Source of the DNA: Isosphaeraceae bacterium
GTDB taxonomy: Bacteria > Planctomycetota > Planctomycetia > Isosphaerales > Isosphaeraceae
NCBI GenBank assembly: GCA_021324445.1
Contig: JAJPJC010000155.1
Location: 1 to 56,322, forward strand
DNA length: 56,322 nt
Reading direction: 5' to 3'
Both the position numbers and the translations under genes were made by a program. Below, one piece after another: positions 27,038 to 35,864 of this stretch (positions are counted from its first letter, which is position 1; each line of letters opens with the position of its first letter). Under the pieces are notes generated by a model. The model was not told the DNA's origin. It saw only the letters and a program-made list of their open reading frames with translations, and did not search any database.

Positions 27038-28141
27038 TCAATCCACCGGTCGAAAGAGCGCGGCGGCGGCACTGAGTTGACGGGCCGGGTCGCAGAGCGA
27101 CTCCGCCCGTCCCGGGCCGGCTGCTCCCATCGCCAGTCGCCGTGGCGGGTCCTCGATCAATCCCCGCAGCGCAGCGGCGACCGCCTCGTGGTCACCGGGC
27201 GAGGTCAGCACCCCGCACGATCGGTCCACGATCTCGGTCGCCCCGCCGAAGTCGGACGTGATGACGGGCAGGCCGGCGTACAGGGCCTCGACGAAGACGA
27301 TCCCGAACGGCTCCGGGCCGGTGTTCGGCTGGCAGAAGACGTCGGCCGCCGCCATTAGCCTCGGGACATCGGCCCGCTGGCCGAGGAAGCGCACGCGGTC
27401 GGCGACTCCCGCCCGCTCCACGCCCCCCCGCAACTCGGCCAGGAATTCCGGATCGCCCGCCTTCTGCACGCCGCCGGCCAGCCAGCACTCCCATCCCGGT
27501 ACATCTCGCAGCAGCCCGAGGGCCGCCAGGTGGACCGCCTGGCCCTTCCACCGCTCCAGGCGGCTCGCCTGCAGGATCACCACCGTCTCGTCCGAGGTCC
27601 CCAGCTCGGTCCGCATCGAGTCCCGCGCGGACGCATCCGCTCCAACCCGGAAGACCGGTAGATACCAGGACTCGACTCGAGCCCCCGGGAAGATGTTCGG
27701 GACCGATCCGGCCGTGAACCGGCTGTTAGCCATGACGAGCTCCGGCGGTGTGCGACTCGCCCATCGCTCCAGCCAGTGCCGGCCGTTCATCCGCCCATGA
27801 GCGAAATGGACGAGCCGGACGCCAGCCCGCCGGACGACCGGGGCGAAGACCGTATGCGGCCAGGGGCCGTGGGTCACGACCACCTCGGGCCGGGAGTCCG
27901 CCAGGACCCGCCGCAACCGCCCGCGGGCCCGGCCGACCGTCCACGGCCGGCCGAGCCGGACCGGGCCGAGGTCGTGGACCGCCGCCCCGGTCGCGATCAG
28001 CTCGTCCCGCAACCGGCCGCCGAAACACAGCCCGAACTCCGGCTCCATGCCCGGAGCCAGGTGCCGCTGTCGGGCGAGGGTCGTCAGTAGCGTCTCGATC
28101 CCGCCGTACAGGTTCCCCGCGTTCAGGTGCAGAACTCGCAA
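27038..28141 (-). CDS. GT4 glycosyltransferase
   Basis: The 367-residue enzyme starts at ATG 28141 (MRVLHLNAGNLYGGIETLL) with the acceptor Gly loop NLYGGIETLLTTLA. The donor domain has ILQASRLERWKGQAVHLAAL, the phosphate-binding loop, and NTGPEPFGIVFVEALYAGLPVITSDFGGATEIVD with the full E-x7-E. RLExWKG is typical for sugar transferases of slime and O-antigen loci. The C-terminal residues after 340 are variable. Its stop lies 119 bases before the methyltransferase start. The substrate is unknown. Confidence 0.92.
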   Translation of the reverse strand: MRVLHLNAGNLYGGIETLLTTLARQRHLAPGMEPEFGLCFGGRLRDELIATGAAVHDLGPVRLGRPWTVGRARGRLRRVLADSRPEVVVTHGPWPHTVFAPVVRRAGVRLVHFAHGRMNGRHWLERWASRTPPELVMANSRFTAGSVPNIFPGARVESWYLPVFRVGADASARDSMRTELGTSDETVVILQASRLERWKGQAVHLAALGLLRDVPGWECWLAGGVQKAGDPEFLAELRGGVERAGVADRVRFLGQRADVPRLMAAADVFCQPNTGPEPFGIVFVEALYAGLPVITSDFGGATEIVDRSCGVLTSPGDHEAVAAALRGLIEDPPRRLAMGAAGPGRAESLCDPARQLSAAAALFRPVD

Positions 28142-28233
28142 CGTGCCCCTCCTCCATCAACTACCGCATCGCGGCCGTTATGCGGCATGTGCCGACATGC
28201 GACTCTATGCGGACGGCAGCATTCGAACTCCAG

Positions 28234-29193
28234 CTACCCGGAATACAGCGGGCCATCGTCCAGGGTAAAGATCAGGTGAGGCCACGCGTCCAGCGGCTCC
28301 GGCCATTGCAGGGGACGCACGAGCGATTTGATGGCCTCACCCCGTCCGTAGGCGGCGCGGCGGACGGCCGCGGCGGAGTGGGCAATCAACCAACCCCGGT
28401 AACCCAGCTCGAGCAGGCCCTCGATGATTGCCACCGGGCTCGTACCTTGCTCGGAGAGCTGGGACGGGTGCAACTCCAGCAACAGGCAACGGTAGCGGCC
28501 GCTACGGAGGCCGGCGGCCATACCGGCCAGGGCCAGTGCTTCCGCTCCCTCGATGTCCATCTTCACCAGGTCGACGGCATCCACCCCCGCCTCGTCGAGC
28601 AGGTCGTCGAGGCCCCGGGCCGGCACCTCGTAGGAAACGCTACCCCGCTCTGAACCGGCCGCGATTCTGGATATACCCCAGTTGTTGTGGTGCTCATCGA
28701 AACTGATGAGCGGAAGGACCCCGGATCCGGCGGCTGCCGCAGCGTAGACGAGTTGCACCTGGGGTAGGTCGTTCATCGCGAAGTTCCGCTCCAGGATGGC
28801 GTAGATGCGAGGGTCCGCTTCGATCGCCAGCACCCGGCCGGCTGCCCCGACGTGCTCGGCCATGATCAGAGAGAAATACCCCCAGTGGGCGCCTACATCG
28901 ACAAACGTCCCCCCTGGATCGACCAGGCGACGGATCAAAAACGTCTCGGGAGGCTCGTATTTTCCCGTGAAGAATGCCTCGCGGGCCAGGCTGTTACGCA
29001 CGTCGCACTCGAAACGCAGACCCGAGGACGACCCCGGAAATTGGGCCACGAATCGCGCCGAGGATCCACGGCACAACCAGTCCATCATCCTGTAGCGGCC
29101 CAGCGGCAGTCGCCGGATCATGCTGGCGGATAGGGACGCCCAGAGCGGCGGGATCTCCGAGATCGGCTCTCTCTGGAGAGGCATATCGATCAT
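28234..29193 (-). CDS. FkbM-family methyltransferase
   Basis: The product has 319 residues from ATG 29193 (MIDMPLQREPISEIP); the frame is open 94 codons more, but that part lacks family features and overlaps a region with operator-like palindromes. Motif I is TFVDVGAHWGYFSLIM (residues 96-111), motif II VLAIEADPRIYAIL, and the FkbM block DLVKMDIEGAEALAL (208-222). It likely O-methylates a sugar hydroxyl. It is the third FkbM protein of the locus. The ATG at 29184 is an alternative start. Confidence 0.87.
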   Translation of the reverse strand: MIDMPLQREPISEIPPLWASLSASMIRRLPLGRYRMMDWLCRGSSARFVAQFPGSSSGLRFECDVRNSLAREAFFTGKYEPPETFLIRRLVDPGGTFVDVGAHWGYFSLIMAEHVGAAGRVLAIEADPRIYAILERNFAMNDLPQVQLVYAAAAAGSGVLPLISFDEHHNNWGISRIAAGSERGSVSYEVPARGLDDLLDEAGVDAVDLVKMDIEGAEALALAGMAAGLRSGRYRCLLLELHPSQLSEQGTSPVAIIEGLLELGYRGWLIAHSAAAVRRAAYGRGEAIKSLVRPLQWPEPLDAWPHLIFTLDDGPLYSG

Positions 29194-29776
29194 TAAATCT
29201 ACCTCCGATTCGACCAATGGAAAGAGGCGCGGACCGATAAAAGGAACTGCTCGAGCCCGCTCAACCCGGCACGCGCCGGAGGATGATCGCTCCGCTCGCC
29301 CGGCTCCGCCGATCAGCAATCGCCCGGCCTGACGAGTCACTGTTGCCAGATCGGCAGCAAGAACCCGGCGAAACGGGATCGTCCCAAAGTCGGCCATTCG
29401 GCATAGTGTGCAAACTTGACACTTTGGAGCATGAAGACAGTCCCTTCCTGAGCAGTTATCCCCAGCAGCTATCATAGCTTACGCAACGTAACGAGCAGGC
29501 GGCCACTACTGAACAGTGTCAAGTCGCCGCACGGGGTGCTGGGACGATCCCGGCGAAACGGCAGGCTGAGCCCCGCAAGTCTTTGGACAAGAATCACTTG
29601 CAGTTTCGGCCCGGTTCTCGCCGGTCTGCCAGAACATGCCGTTGCGTGCCACCGGGTGCCATTGCGTACCGCCGATCAGTCTCGATGGTCTGCGACCGGC
29701 TGGACCGACCCGGGCACGGATATCGGACCGGGACCACGGTGGCTCTGCACCACCCGACCGGTCGGGCGTGGTCCGG
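29194..29776. other. Gap with palindromes, no gene recognised
   Basis: About 580 bases without a supported gene. It contains two abutting palindromes at 29467-29491 and a 10-base inverted repeat, ACTTGACACT at 29414-29423 with AGTGTCAAGT at 29515-29524. These may be operators or part of a promoter for the minus-strand FkbM gene. No clear -35/-10 pair was found. Confidence 0.45.
29467..29491. promoter_or_regulatory. Two abutting palindromes, operator-like
   Basis: AGCTATCATAGCT (29467-29479; arms AGCTA/TAGCT) abuts TTACGCAACGTAA (29479-29491; arms TTACG/CGTAA), sharing one T. Both are perfect in their 5-base arms with a 3-base centre. They lie about 275 bases upstream of the FkbM start. Binding protein unknown; could also be chance. 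Confidence 0.35.
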
Positions 29777-31075
29777 TCAGGTGAGGCTCTGCTCTCTCGG
29801 GAGCGAGTCCTGACCCACGGCCGCGAGCATGGCGCGGTAGCGCTCTTGCGACCGGCTACCCATCTCATCGCAATGGAATTCGGCGACCGCCCGGGCCCGG
29901 GCGCCGGCGGCCAGTCGGTCCCGCAGGCCGGGCTCCTCCAAGAGCCGCCGGGCCGCGGCGGCGAACGCGGCCGGGTCGTCCACCGGCACGGTCAGCCCGG
30001 ACTCCTCATGGCGGCTGACCCAAGGCACGCCGCTGTGCGGGATCGCGGTGTTGATCACCGGGCAGCCGCTCGCCATGGCCTCGACCTGCACCAGCCCGTA
30101 CGCTTCACTCCGCGCGTTCGAAGGGAACCAGAGGGCGTCCGAGGCCAGATAGTAGGCGGCGAGGTCCTCATCGCGAGGGACGTTTCCCAGGAATCGGATC
30201 CGGCCCTTCAGATCGAGACGTGCCGCGAGGCGCTCCAGCCGTGGCCGCTCCGGCCCGTCGCCGGCGATCAGCAGGGTTCCCGGGACGCCGCGCAGGGCCA
30301 GAATCGCGGTCTCGAGTCCCTTGTAATACACGAGCCGTCCGCAGGAGAACCACAGCGGGCCGGGATGAGCGCGGCTCAGGCGATCGCCTTGCTCCCTGAC
30401 CTCGGGCGATGGGTCAAGAAAGGGTGCCAGTTCCAGGCCGATCGGTAGGATGGCCACCCGATCGGCAGAGCGACGGAGTATTCTCGACCCGGCGATGTAG
30501 GGAGGCGACATCGCAAGGATCAGCCGCGCCCGGTCGTAACAAATCCGCTCCAACGGGCTGAAGAGCAGGCAACGCAGGCGTTGCTTGATGACATCGCTAT
30601 GATGGCTCACCACCAGCGGCCTGCGATCACCCGACAAGATGAGCCCCAGGATCATCGTCGGGTTCGGCGTGTGCAGGTGCAGGAGGTCGGCCTCGGCGTC
30701 CCGGATCAGACGCGGCAGGTCAGGGCAGAGGTCGAGCTTCGCAAGACTTCGAGCGCGGCGGATGCGGACGACTTCCACCGGTCCATCCCGCTCGATCCGA
30801 TTCGACCGGCCCCGCTCGTGGTCCATGCAGATCACTCGCACCGAGCAGCCCAGCCGGGCCTGCGCGTGCGCCAGCGTCCGGACCGTCCGCTCGATGCCGC
30901 CGTGGGCCGGGTGGTAGAATTTGCCGAGATGGGTGACCCGTAACGACGGCCTGCGCCTTGCCGCGGTCGCCGTGGATGGGGGCCACCCCCCCTCCGCCGG
31001 CAGGATCGGAGCAACCGACGGCGGTCGCTCCCCATGCCGTGCGGGTGATGTCGGAGCCAGCAGCAGGTTTCTCAT
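29777..31075 (-). CDS. GT4 glycosyltransferase
   Basis: The 432-residue protein has a polar N-terminal extension of about 45 residues and then LRVTHLGKFYHPAHGGIERTVRTLA, the GT4 acceptor loop. The donor half shows LWFSCGRLVYYKGLETAILAL, GTLLIAGDGPERPRLERLA and FPSNARSEAYGLVQVEAMASGCPVINTAIPHSG. The CGRLVYYKG loop and EAYGLVQVEA motif match WbaZ/WbdC-like mannosyl or rhamnosyl transferases, but specificity cannot be set from sequence. The start may be internal, since the first 45 residues are not conserved. It is the first GT after the WecA-like gene in transcription order. Confidence 0.9.
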   Translation of the reverse strand: MRNLLLAPTSPARHGERPPSVAPILPAEGGWPPSTATAARRRPSLRVTHLGKFYHPAHGGIERTVRTLAHAQARLGCSVRVICMDHERGRSNRIERDGPVEVVRIRRARSLAKLDLCPDLPRLIRDAEADLLHLHTPNPTMILGLILSGDRRPLVVSHHSDVIKQRLRCLLFSPLERICYDRARLILAMSPPYIAGSRILRRSADRVAILPIGLELAPFLDPSPEVREQGDRLSRAHPGPLWFSCGRLVYYKGLETAILALRGVPGTLLIAGDGPERPRLERLAARLDLKGRIRFLGNVPRDEDLAAYYLASDALWFPSNARSEAYGLVQVEAMASGCPVINTAIPHSGVPWVSRHEESGLTVPVDDPAAFAAAARRLLEEPGLRDRLAAGARARAVAEFHCDEMGSRSQERYRAMLAAVGQDSLPREQSLT

Positions 31076-31161
31076 GTTTCAACCCCGGACTATCGCAGCC
31101 CATATCCGCCGCGTAGGAACGAGACCAGCACCTGCGAACAGCCGAAGGAGGCGGTGCCTCA

Positions 31162-32682
31162 TCACGCGACCGCGGGATTGACAGGCAGCGTCATGTGGGG
31201 GAGCGACGAGGGTGCCGCGGCTGAAAGCGGATGGCCGTCGGACACGAGGCAATCCTCCACCAGCCGCACCAGTCTCTCCACCCTGTCGAGATAGGGTGAT
31301 CCGCAGGCATCGACGGCCCCGGACACGCGGATTATCCCCGCCCGGACCTCTCCGGCGTACAGGCTATGGATGATCGACCAGTGTGGCTCGTCCATGGCGG
31401 CCGTCGGCGAACTCCAGTGGCCCTGATAAACCTCGCCCGCGGCGGTCATGTCGATCGCAAGCTCGATCCGCCAGACTCCGCCGCCCTCGCCCTCGCGAAC
31501 CAGGGCGTCCCAGACCCCGCCCCAATCTCTATTGCCTCGGAGGTGGCACTCCTGTCCGATACCCCTCCCACGCACGTTCATGCCCGTCGAGAGCGGCGAC
31601 AGGGCCACCTTGACCCGGAAGAGCAGGAGCCGCAACTCATTCGCACCAAAAGTATCGGTGCAGATCAGCAGGCTAACGGAGAGGGCTACGGCAAGGCAGG
31701 CCACGGAGTCGCCCATGCGATACATCGTCGCCAGCACCGCCCCGCCGGCCCCTAGGATCGCCAGCGATCCCGCGGCGAACAGCGAGGCGGCCACGCTCCC
31801 GAGGCGATCCCGCAGGCAATGGTGGATGTGTTCGCGGTCGGCTTCGAAGATCGACCGGCCCTTGAGCCATCGCCGCCCGGCCGCGATCACGACATCCAGT
31901 ATCGGCAAAGCCAGGAGCGCGAGCACCGGCATGAGCCGGACGGAATCCCCGGGCCGGTCCGTGCAGCACCGGACTGAAAGGGCGGAGACCATCATCCCGA
32001 TCACCATGCTACCCGCATCGCCCAGGTAGATCCTGGCCGGCGGCAGGTTGAATCCGAGGAAAGCGGCCAGCGCGCCCGCCAGCGCCGCCGCGACCATCGC
32101 GTCCTCGAAGCGGCCGGAGTTGTACGCAAGCAGGGCGATCGCGACCGAGGCGATCAGGCCCAGGCCGCCGCAGAAGCCATCCATTCCATCGATTAAGTTG
32201 AATGCGTTTGCGACCAGCACGATCCAGAAAACGGACGCGGGGTAGGCGAGTATCCCCGGTTCGAGCCGGACACCGAAGCAACTCCAGGCATCGATCCGCA
32301 GGCCCATCCCCACCAGGACCACGGCGGCCACCACCTGACCGGCAAGCTTATGGCGGCCTCGCAGGCTACGTCGGTCGTCGATGATTCCCAGGCCGAGGAT
32401 CAGGAGCGAGGCCAGCATCAGGGCCGCGAGGAACCACCCAGCATGCCCCGCACCCCGGGTCTCCGAAGGGAGGCAAAGCAGGCCGATACCCCAGCCCGAC
32501 CAGGTCGCCAACCAAACCGCAATGCCTCCCCCCAGCGCGATCGGTGCCGCATGGAGTTTTCTGCACCGGTCGGGATTGTCGAGGAACCCGCACGCCACGG
32601 CCATCCGCCGGACGGTCGGGACGGCGCACAGGCCGATCAAGAATGCCGCGAGCGGTATCATCAAGATCCGGATGCCCATCAT
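31162..32682 (-). CDS. WecA/MraY-type polyprenyl-phosphate sugar-1-phosphate transferase
   Basis: The 506-residue membrane enzyme should load the first sugar phosphate (family usual: GlcNAc-1-P) onto undecaprenyl phosphate. It has about ten membrane segments and all family motifs: LGIIDDRRSLRGRHKLAGQ (Asp102-Asp103, residues 98-116), NAFNLIDGMDG (159-169), YLGDAGSMVIG (219-229) and the cytoplasmic His motif DREHIHH (282-288). Unusually, a soluble extension of about 140 residues follows the last membrane segment (NELRLLLFRVKVALSPLS and onward); I do not recognise its fold. It is located between wzc and the first GT, as expected for the initiating enzyme. Confidence 0.9.
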   Translation of the reverse strand: MMGIRILMIPLAAFLIGLCAVPTVRRMAVACGFLDNPDRCRKLHAAPIALGGGIAVWLATWSGWGIGLLCLPSETRGAGHAGWFLAALMLASLLILGLGIIDDRRSLRGRHKLAGQVVAAVVLVGMGLRIDAWSCFGVRLEPGILAYPASVFWIVLVANAFNLIDGMDGFCGGLGLIASVAIALLAYNSGRFEDAMVAAALAGALAAFLGFNLPPARIYLGDAGSMVIGMMVSALSVRCCTDRPGDSVRLMPVLALLALPILDVVIAAGRRWLKGRSIFEADREHIHHCLRDRLGSVAASLFAAGSLAILGAGGAVLATMYRMGDSVACLAVALSVSLLICTDTFGANELRLLLFRVKVALSPLSTGMNVRGRGIGQECHLRGNRDWGGVWDALVREGEGGGVWRIELAIDMTAAGEVYQGHWSSPTAAMDEPHWSIIHSLYAGEVRAGIIRVSGAVDACGSPYLDRVERLVRLVEDCLVSDGHPLSAAAPSSLPHMTLPVNPAVA

Positions 32683-32892
32683 AGTGCCATTCCTGATGCA
32701 TCAGTATGTTCGCGGAAGGCGGGGCCTGCGACATCCCGCGCCCTTTCAATCGAGCCCCGTTCGCACCATGCCGGAATTGACCCGCGCCCTGGCCGGCCCC
32801 TTGGGGGCAGGAGAACCCACGCCAAACATAGGTCCGAAAAACATCACATGCGAACCGGTCTTGATAAACGGTCCCCTGAAGATCGCAGAAGA

Positions 32893-35682
32893 TCAGTTCC
32901 TCAGCGGTTCCGGAGGGCCGTGATCGCGACCGAGCTTCCCGTTGGTGCCAACCGATGGCATCCGCGTGCGGGGCAACGAACCATTGCCCGTTTCCGGGGC
33001 CTCATCGGATGGCCCGTAAGGTCCTCCGTTCTTGCCCTCGTAGCCGTAGCCGCCATGGCCATATGCACCGTAACCGTACCCATAGCCGTGACCGTACCCG
33101 AGTTCCTGACGCGTCACGCCGTTGACCACCATCCCGAAAACGGGGACGCCGAGGGTCTTCAGCATTTCGCTCATCACGTCGAGGTCGTGCCGCCGCGTGG
33201 ACGTGAGCTTGACGACCAGGATGATCCCGTCAGCCACGGCGGAGATGATCGAAGCGTCGGTGACGTGGAGCAACGGAGAAGAATCGATCAAGACCATATC
33301 GTAGAGCGATCCAAGTTCCTTGAGGATCTCGCCCAGCCGTTCAGACGCCAGGAGCTCCGCCGGATTCGCTACGTCGTGGCCGGCCGTCAACAAGTCGAGG
33401 CTGTTGACCAGCGTCGGTCGAACAAGCCGATCGACCGATCCGCGCGACACTAGGGCGTCGGAGAGCCCACCTTCATGTGCCACGCCGAACAACCGATGCA
33501 GGGAGGGTTTCCGAAGGTCCCCGTCGATGAGGAGCACTCGGCGCCCCGCGTTGGCCAGGGTGATCGCCAGATTGCTGGCGGTGGTGGTCTTGCCGTACCC
33601 CGGCAAACCGCTGGCGACCAGGAGAACGCGAGCCTGGCGGCTACGCCGAAGGAACTCGAGATTGGTCCGCGTCGCCTTGTAAGATTCGGCGAGCGCCGAT
33701 CGAGGCTTCTGATGGCTGAGCAATCCGGCCGCCCCCGCGGCGATGATCTGATCATCTCGGATGAGCGGAATGATGCCCATCAGCGGCACATCAACAAGCG
33801 TGCGGATCTCGGCCAGCGTGCGGACTCGTGCCTCGACGAGATCGGCGAGGAACGCAATCCCCGAGCCGAGCCCGATGCCCAGGATCATCGCCAAGAATAA
33901 GAACGAGACCGTCTTCGTCCGCCCGGGGGCGACCGTTATCGGGGCGATGGTTTGCGTCGACACGCTGCCATAGTCGCTGACCAGCCGGGCCTGCTTGAGC
34001 TGGTCGACAACGGAATGGAAGAGGGAGCGTTGTCGCTCGAGGTTGCTCCGCAGGTTCGCTTCTTCGAGGGACGCGATGTCTGCCTTCCTGGCCAGCGCCA
34101 GATCCTCGTCGAATTTCTTCTGCAGATCGCCGCGAATGGCCTCGATGGATTCGAGACTCCGAGTCATGTAGTCGACGAGAGCGCTGTTGTTACCCCCGCC
34201 TGGCGAATCGGCAGCCTGTCTCCGGCGGTCCTCGATGTCCGCGATCCTTCGTTTGAGCTGCGCCACCAGGGAATGCGAATCACCATGCTCGCGATGAAGC
34301 CTTTCGAGTTGCTGCTGGAGTTTCTCGAGCTCTTCCTCGGCGGCCTGATCGAGCCGCTCGCGGAGCGCCGACTCTCGGGCCTTGAGCGCGATCAGCTCGG
34401 CCTCGGCGGCACGGTAGCCAGCCCCCACGTCGGGGTTGGAGTTAGATGCCAGGCTCTCCGCGATCAACGGCCTCCTGACTTTCCAGAGCCGCTGATATTG
34501 CATCTTCAGGTCTTCGGCACGCTTGCGGTTGAAGACGACGGAGGGATCGGACGCGGACCGCACGATCCGCCTGGACTCGGCCAATTGTTGATAGGCCGCG
34601 TCCATCCTCGACCGGAGATCGGCCACATCCGGATCGTTGAGGAATTTCCGCTCGATGTCGCGCTCCGAGACCTGCTTGGTCGCGCCCGAGCCTTGATATT
34701 CGCGTGCGAAGTTTTCCAGATACAACTGGGCCGTCTTGCGGCGAGACTCGATCTCGGCAAGTTCCCGGGCGATGCTCGCGTGGGATCCATCATTAGCCGA
34801 GTCGTTCGACGCGGAGCCGGCGGCCGACGTCGATCCGATGGGCAGATCTCCGCCGATCATGCTGACCTGGTTCAGGGTGTTCGCGATGGTCGCCGGATCG
34901 GCGCCGGCGCGGGACAGCTTCTTCCCGAGCTCGAGTTGCGATTGCAACAGCAGGGATCGCGCGGTGAACTGGTTCAACGTTTGATCCCACTGGTCGAGCC
35001 GTCGCGACACGAAGGTGTGACCCGTCGAGTCCGCGGAGTAGGCCGGGTTCTTCTGTCGATACTCCAGATAGGCCTGTTCGAGCGACTTCAACTCGGCGCT
35101 CAACTCATCGCGGGCCTTGGTGATCAGCCCGATCACGTCGCTCGAGCTTTTCTGATAATTGGCTTTGAGAAAAAGCTTGTAACTTTCGATCACGCCGCCT
35201 AGGATGCGCCGGGCGTCCTGGGCCGAACTCGACTTATAGACGAGGTCGACGATCCTCGCGGCGGGGTCCGGTTGCTTCACCGTGAGGCTGTCGATCACCG
35301 AGCCGATCGGGACCGACTTCACGCCGCTCAAGTCGATCGCCTGCTCGATGATGACCGGGCTCTTGAGCAACAATAGGTGTGTGGCCAGATTATCGTTCGA
35401 CCGGCCATCGCCATCGAGTGGGTCATTTGCCCCTCGGACATGAACCGGATGACCGCTCTGCTGGATCACCAGCAGGCGAGAGGAGGCCTGGTAGGTGGGC
35501 TTCTGTCCGGCGATGTAAATCATCGTGGCGGTCAAGGACGCGAGGACGCAGATGAGGATGAACCGCCAACCCCGAAAGATGATCCCCTTGTAGTGGTGAA
35601 AATCCTCCACGAGCTTGCGGCCATCCCTCTTCGAGACGTTCGTATTCGCGGCCAGCGCGTGCTGCAGATCTCTTTGCTGCAT
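32893..35682 (-). CDS. Wzc-like chain-length determinant with BY-kinase domain
   Basis: The 929-residue inner-membrane protein has TM1 at about 39-59, a Wzz-type start, a very long periplasmic coiled-coil region (about 185-565), TM2 at about 592-614, and a cytoplasmic bacterial tyrosine-kinase domain: Walker A SGLPGYGKTTT (691-701), Walker A' VLLIDGDLRKP (716-726) and Walker B MVLIDSSP (796-803). The C-terminus carries a Tyr/Gly/His cluster with eight tyrosines between 863 and 889, the expected autophosphorylation sites. It would control polymer length and export through phosphorylation cycles. Family Walker A usually reads PGEGKS/T; here it is PGYGKT. No OPX (Wza) partner is in the window. 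Confidence 0.92.
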   Translation of the reverse strand: MQQRDLQHALAANTNVSKRDGRKLVEDFHHYKGIIFRGWRFILICVLASLTATMIYIAGQKPTYQASSRLLVIQQSGHPVHVRGANDPLDGDGRSNDNLATHLLLLKSPVIIEQAIDLSGVKSVPIGSVIDSLTVKQPDPAARIVDLVYKSSSAQDARRILGGVIESYKLFLKANYQKSSSDVIGLITKARDELSAELKSLEQAYLEYRQKNPAYSADSTGHTFVSRRLDQWDQTLNQFTARSLLLQSQLELGKKLSRAGADPATIANTLNQVSMIGGDLPIGSTSAAGSASNDSANDGSHASIARELAEIESRRKTAQLYLENFAREYQGSGATKQVSERDIERKFLNDPDVADLRSRMDAAYQQLAESRRIVRSASDPSVVFNRKRAEDLKMQYQRLWKVRRPLIAESLASNSNPDVGAGYRAAEAELIALKARESALRERLDQAAEEELEKLQQQLERLHREHGDSHSLVAQLKRRIADIEDRRRQAADSPGGGNNSALVDYMTRSLESIEAIRGDLQKKFDEDLALARKADIASLEEANLRSNLERQRSLFHSVVDQLKQARLVSDYGSVSTQTIAPITVAPGRTKTVSFLFLAMILGIGLGSGIAFLADLVEARVRTLAEIRTLVDVPLMGIIPLIRDDQIIAAGAAGLLSHQKPRSALAESYKATRTNLEFLRRSRQARVLLVASGLPGYGKTTTASNLAITLANAGRRVLLIDGDLRKPSLHRLFGVAHEGGLSDALVSRGSVDRLVRPTLVNSLDLLTAGHDVANPAELLASERLGEILKELGSLYDMVLIDSSPLLHVTDASIISAVADGIILVVKLTSTRRHDLDVMSEMLKTLGVPVFGMVVNGVTRQELGYGHGYGYGYGAYGHGGYGYEGKNGGPYGPSDEAPETGNGSLPRTRMPSVGTNGKLGRDHGPPEPLRN

Positions 35683-35864
35683 GGGAGGCGACTCCAGTGC
35701 TCGGTGGACGTAGTCGAGCGATCTCGATCGCCCCGACGTGATTGGGTCTGTGCTCCTGACCCCAGGAATGCTCGAGGAAGGACGGGAGTACTCGAGGCCC
35801 GCTCAGGGATCGTGCGATTGCTCAGCGAGATCGGATGGTCCGTGGAGCGGACATCGATCGGCCG

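Noticed and set aside
33952..35202. 416-codon plus-strand frame opposite wzc
   Set aside because: Shadow of the Wzc-like gene, which has full domain evidence on the minus strand.
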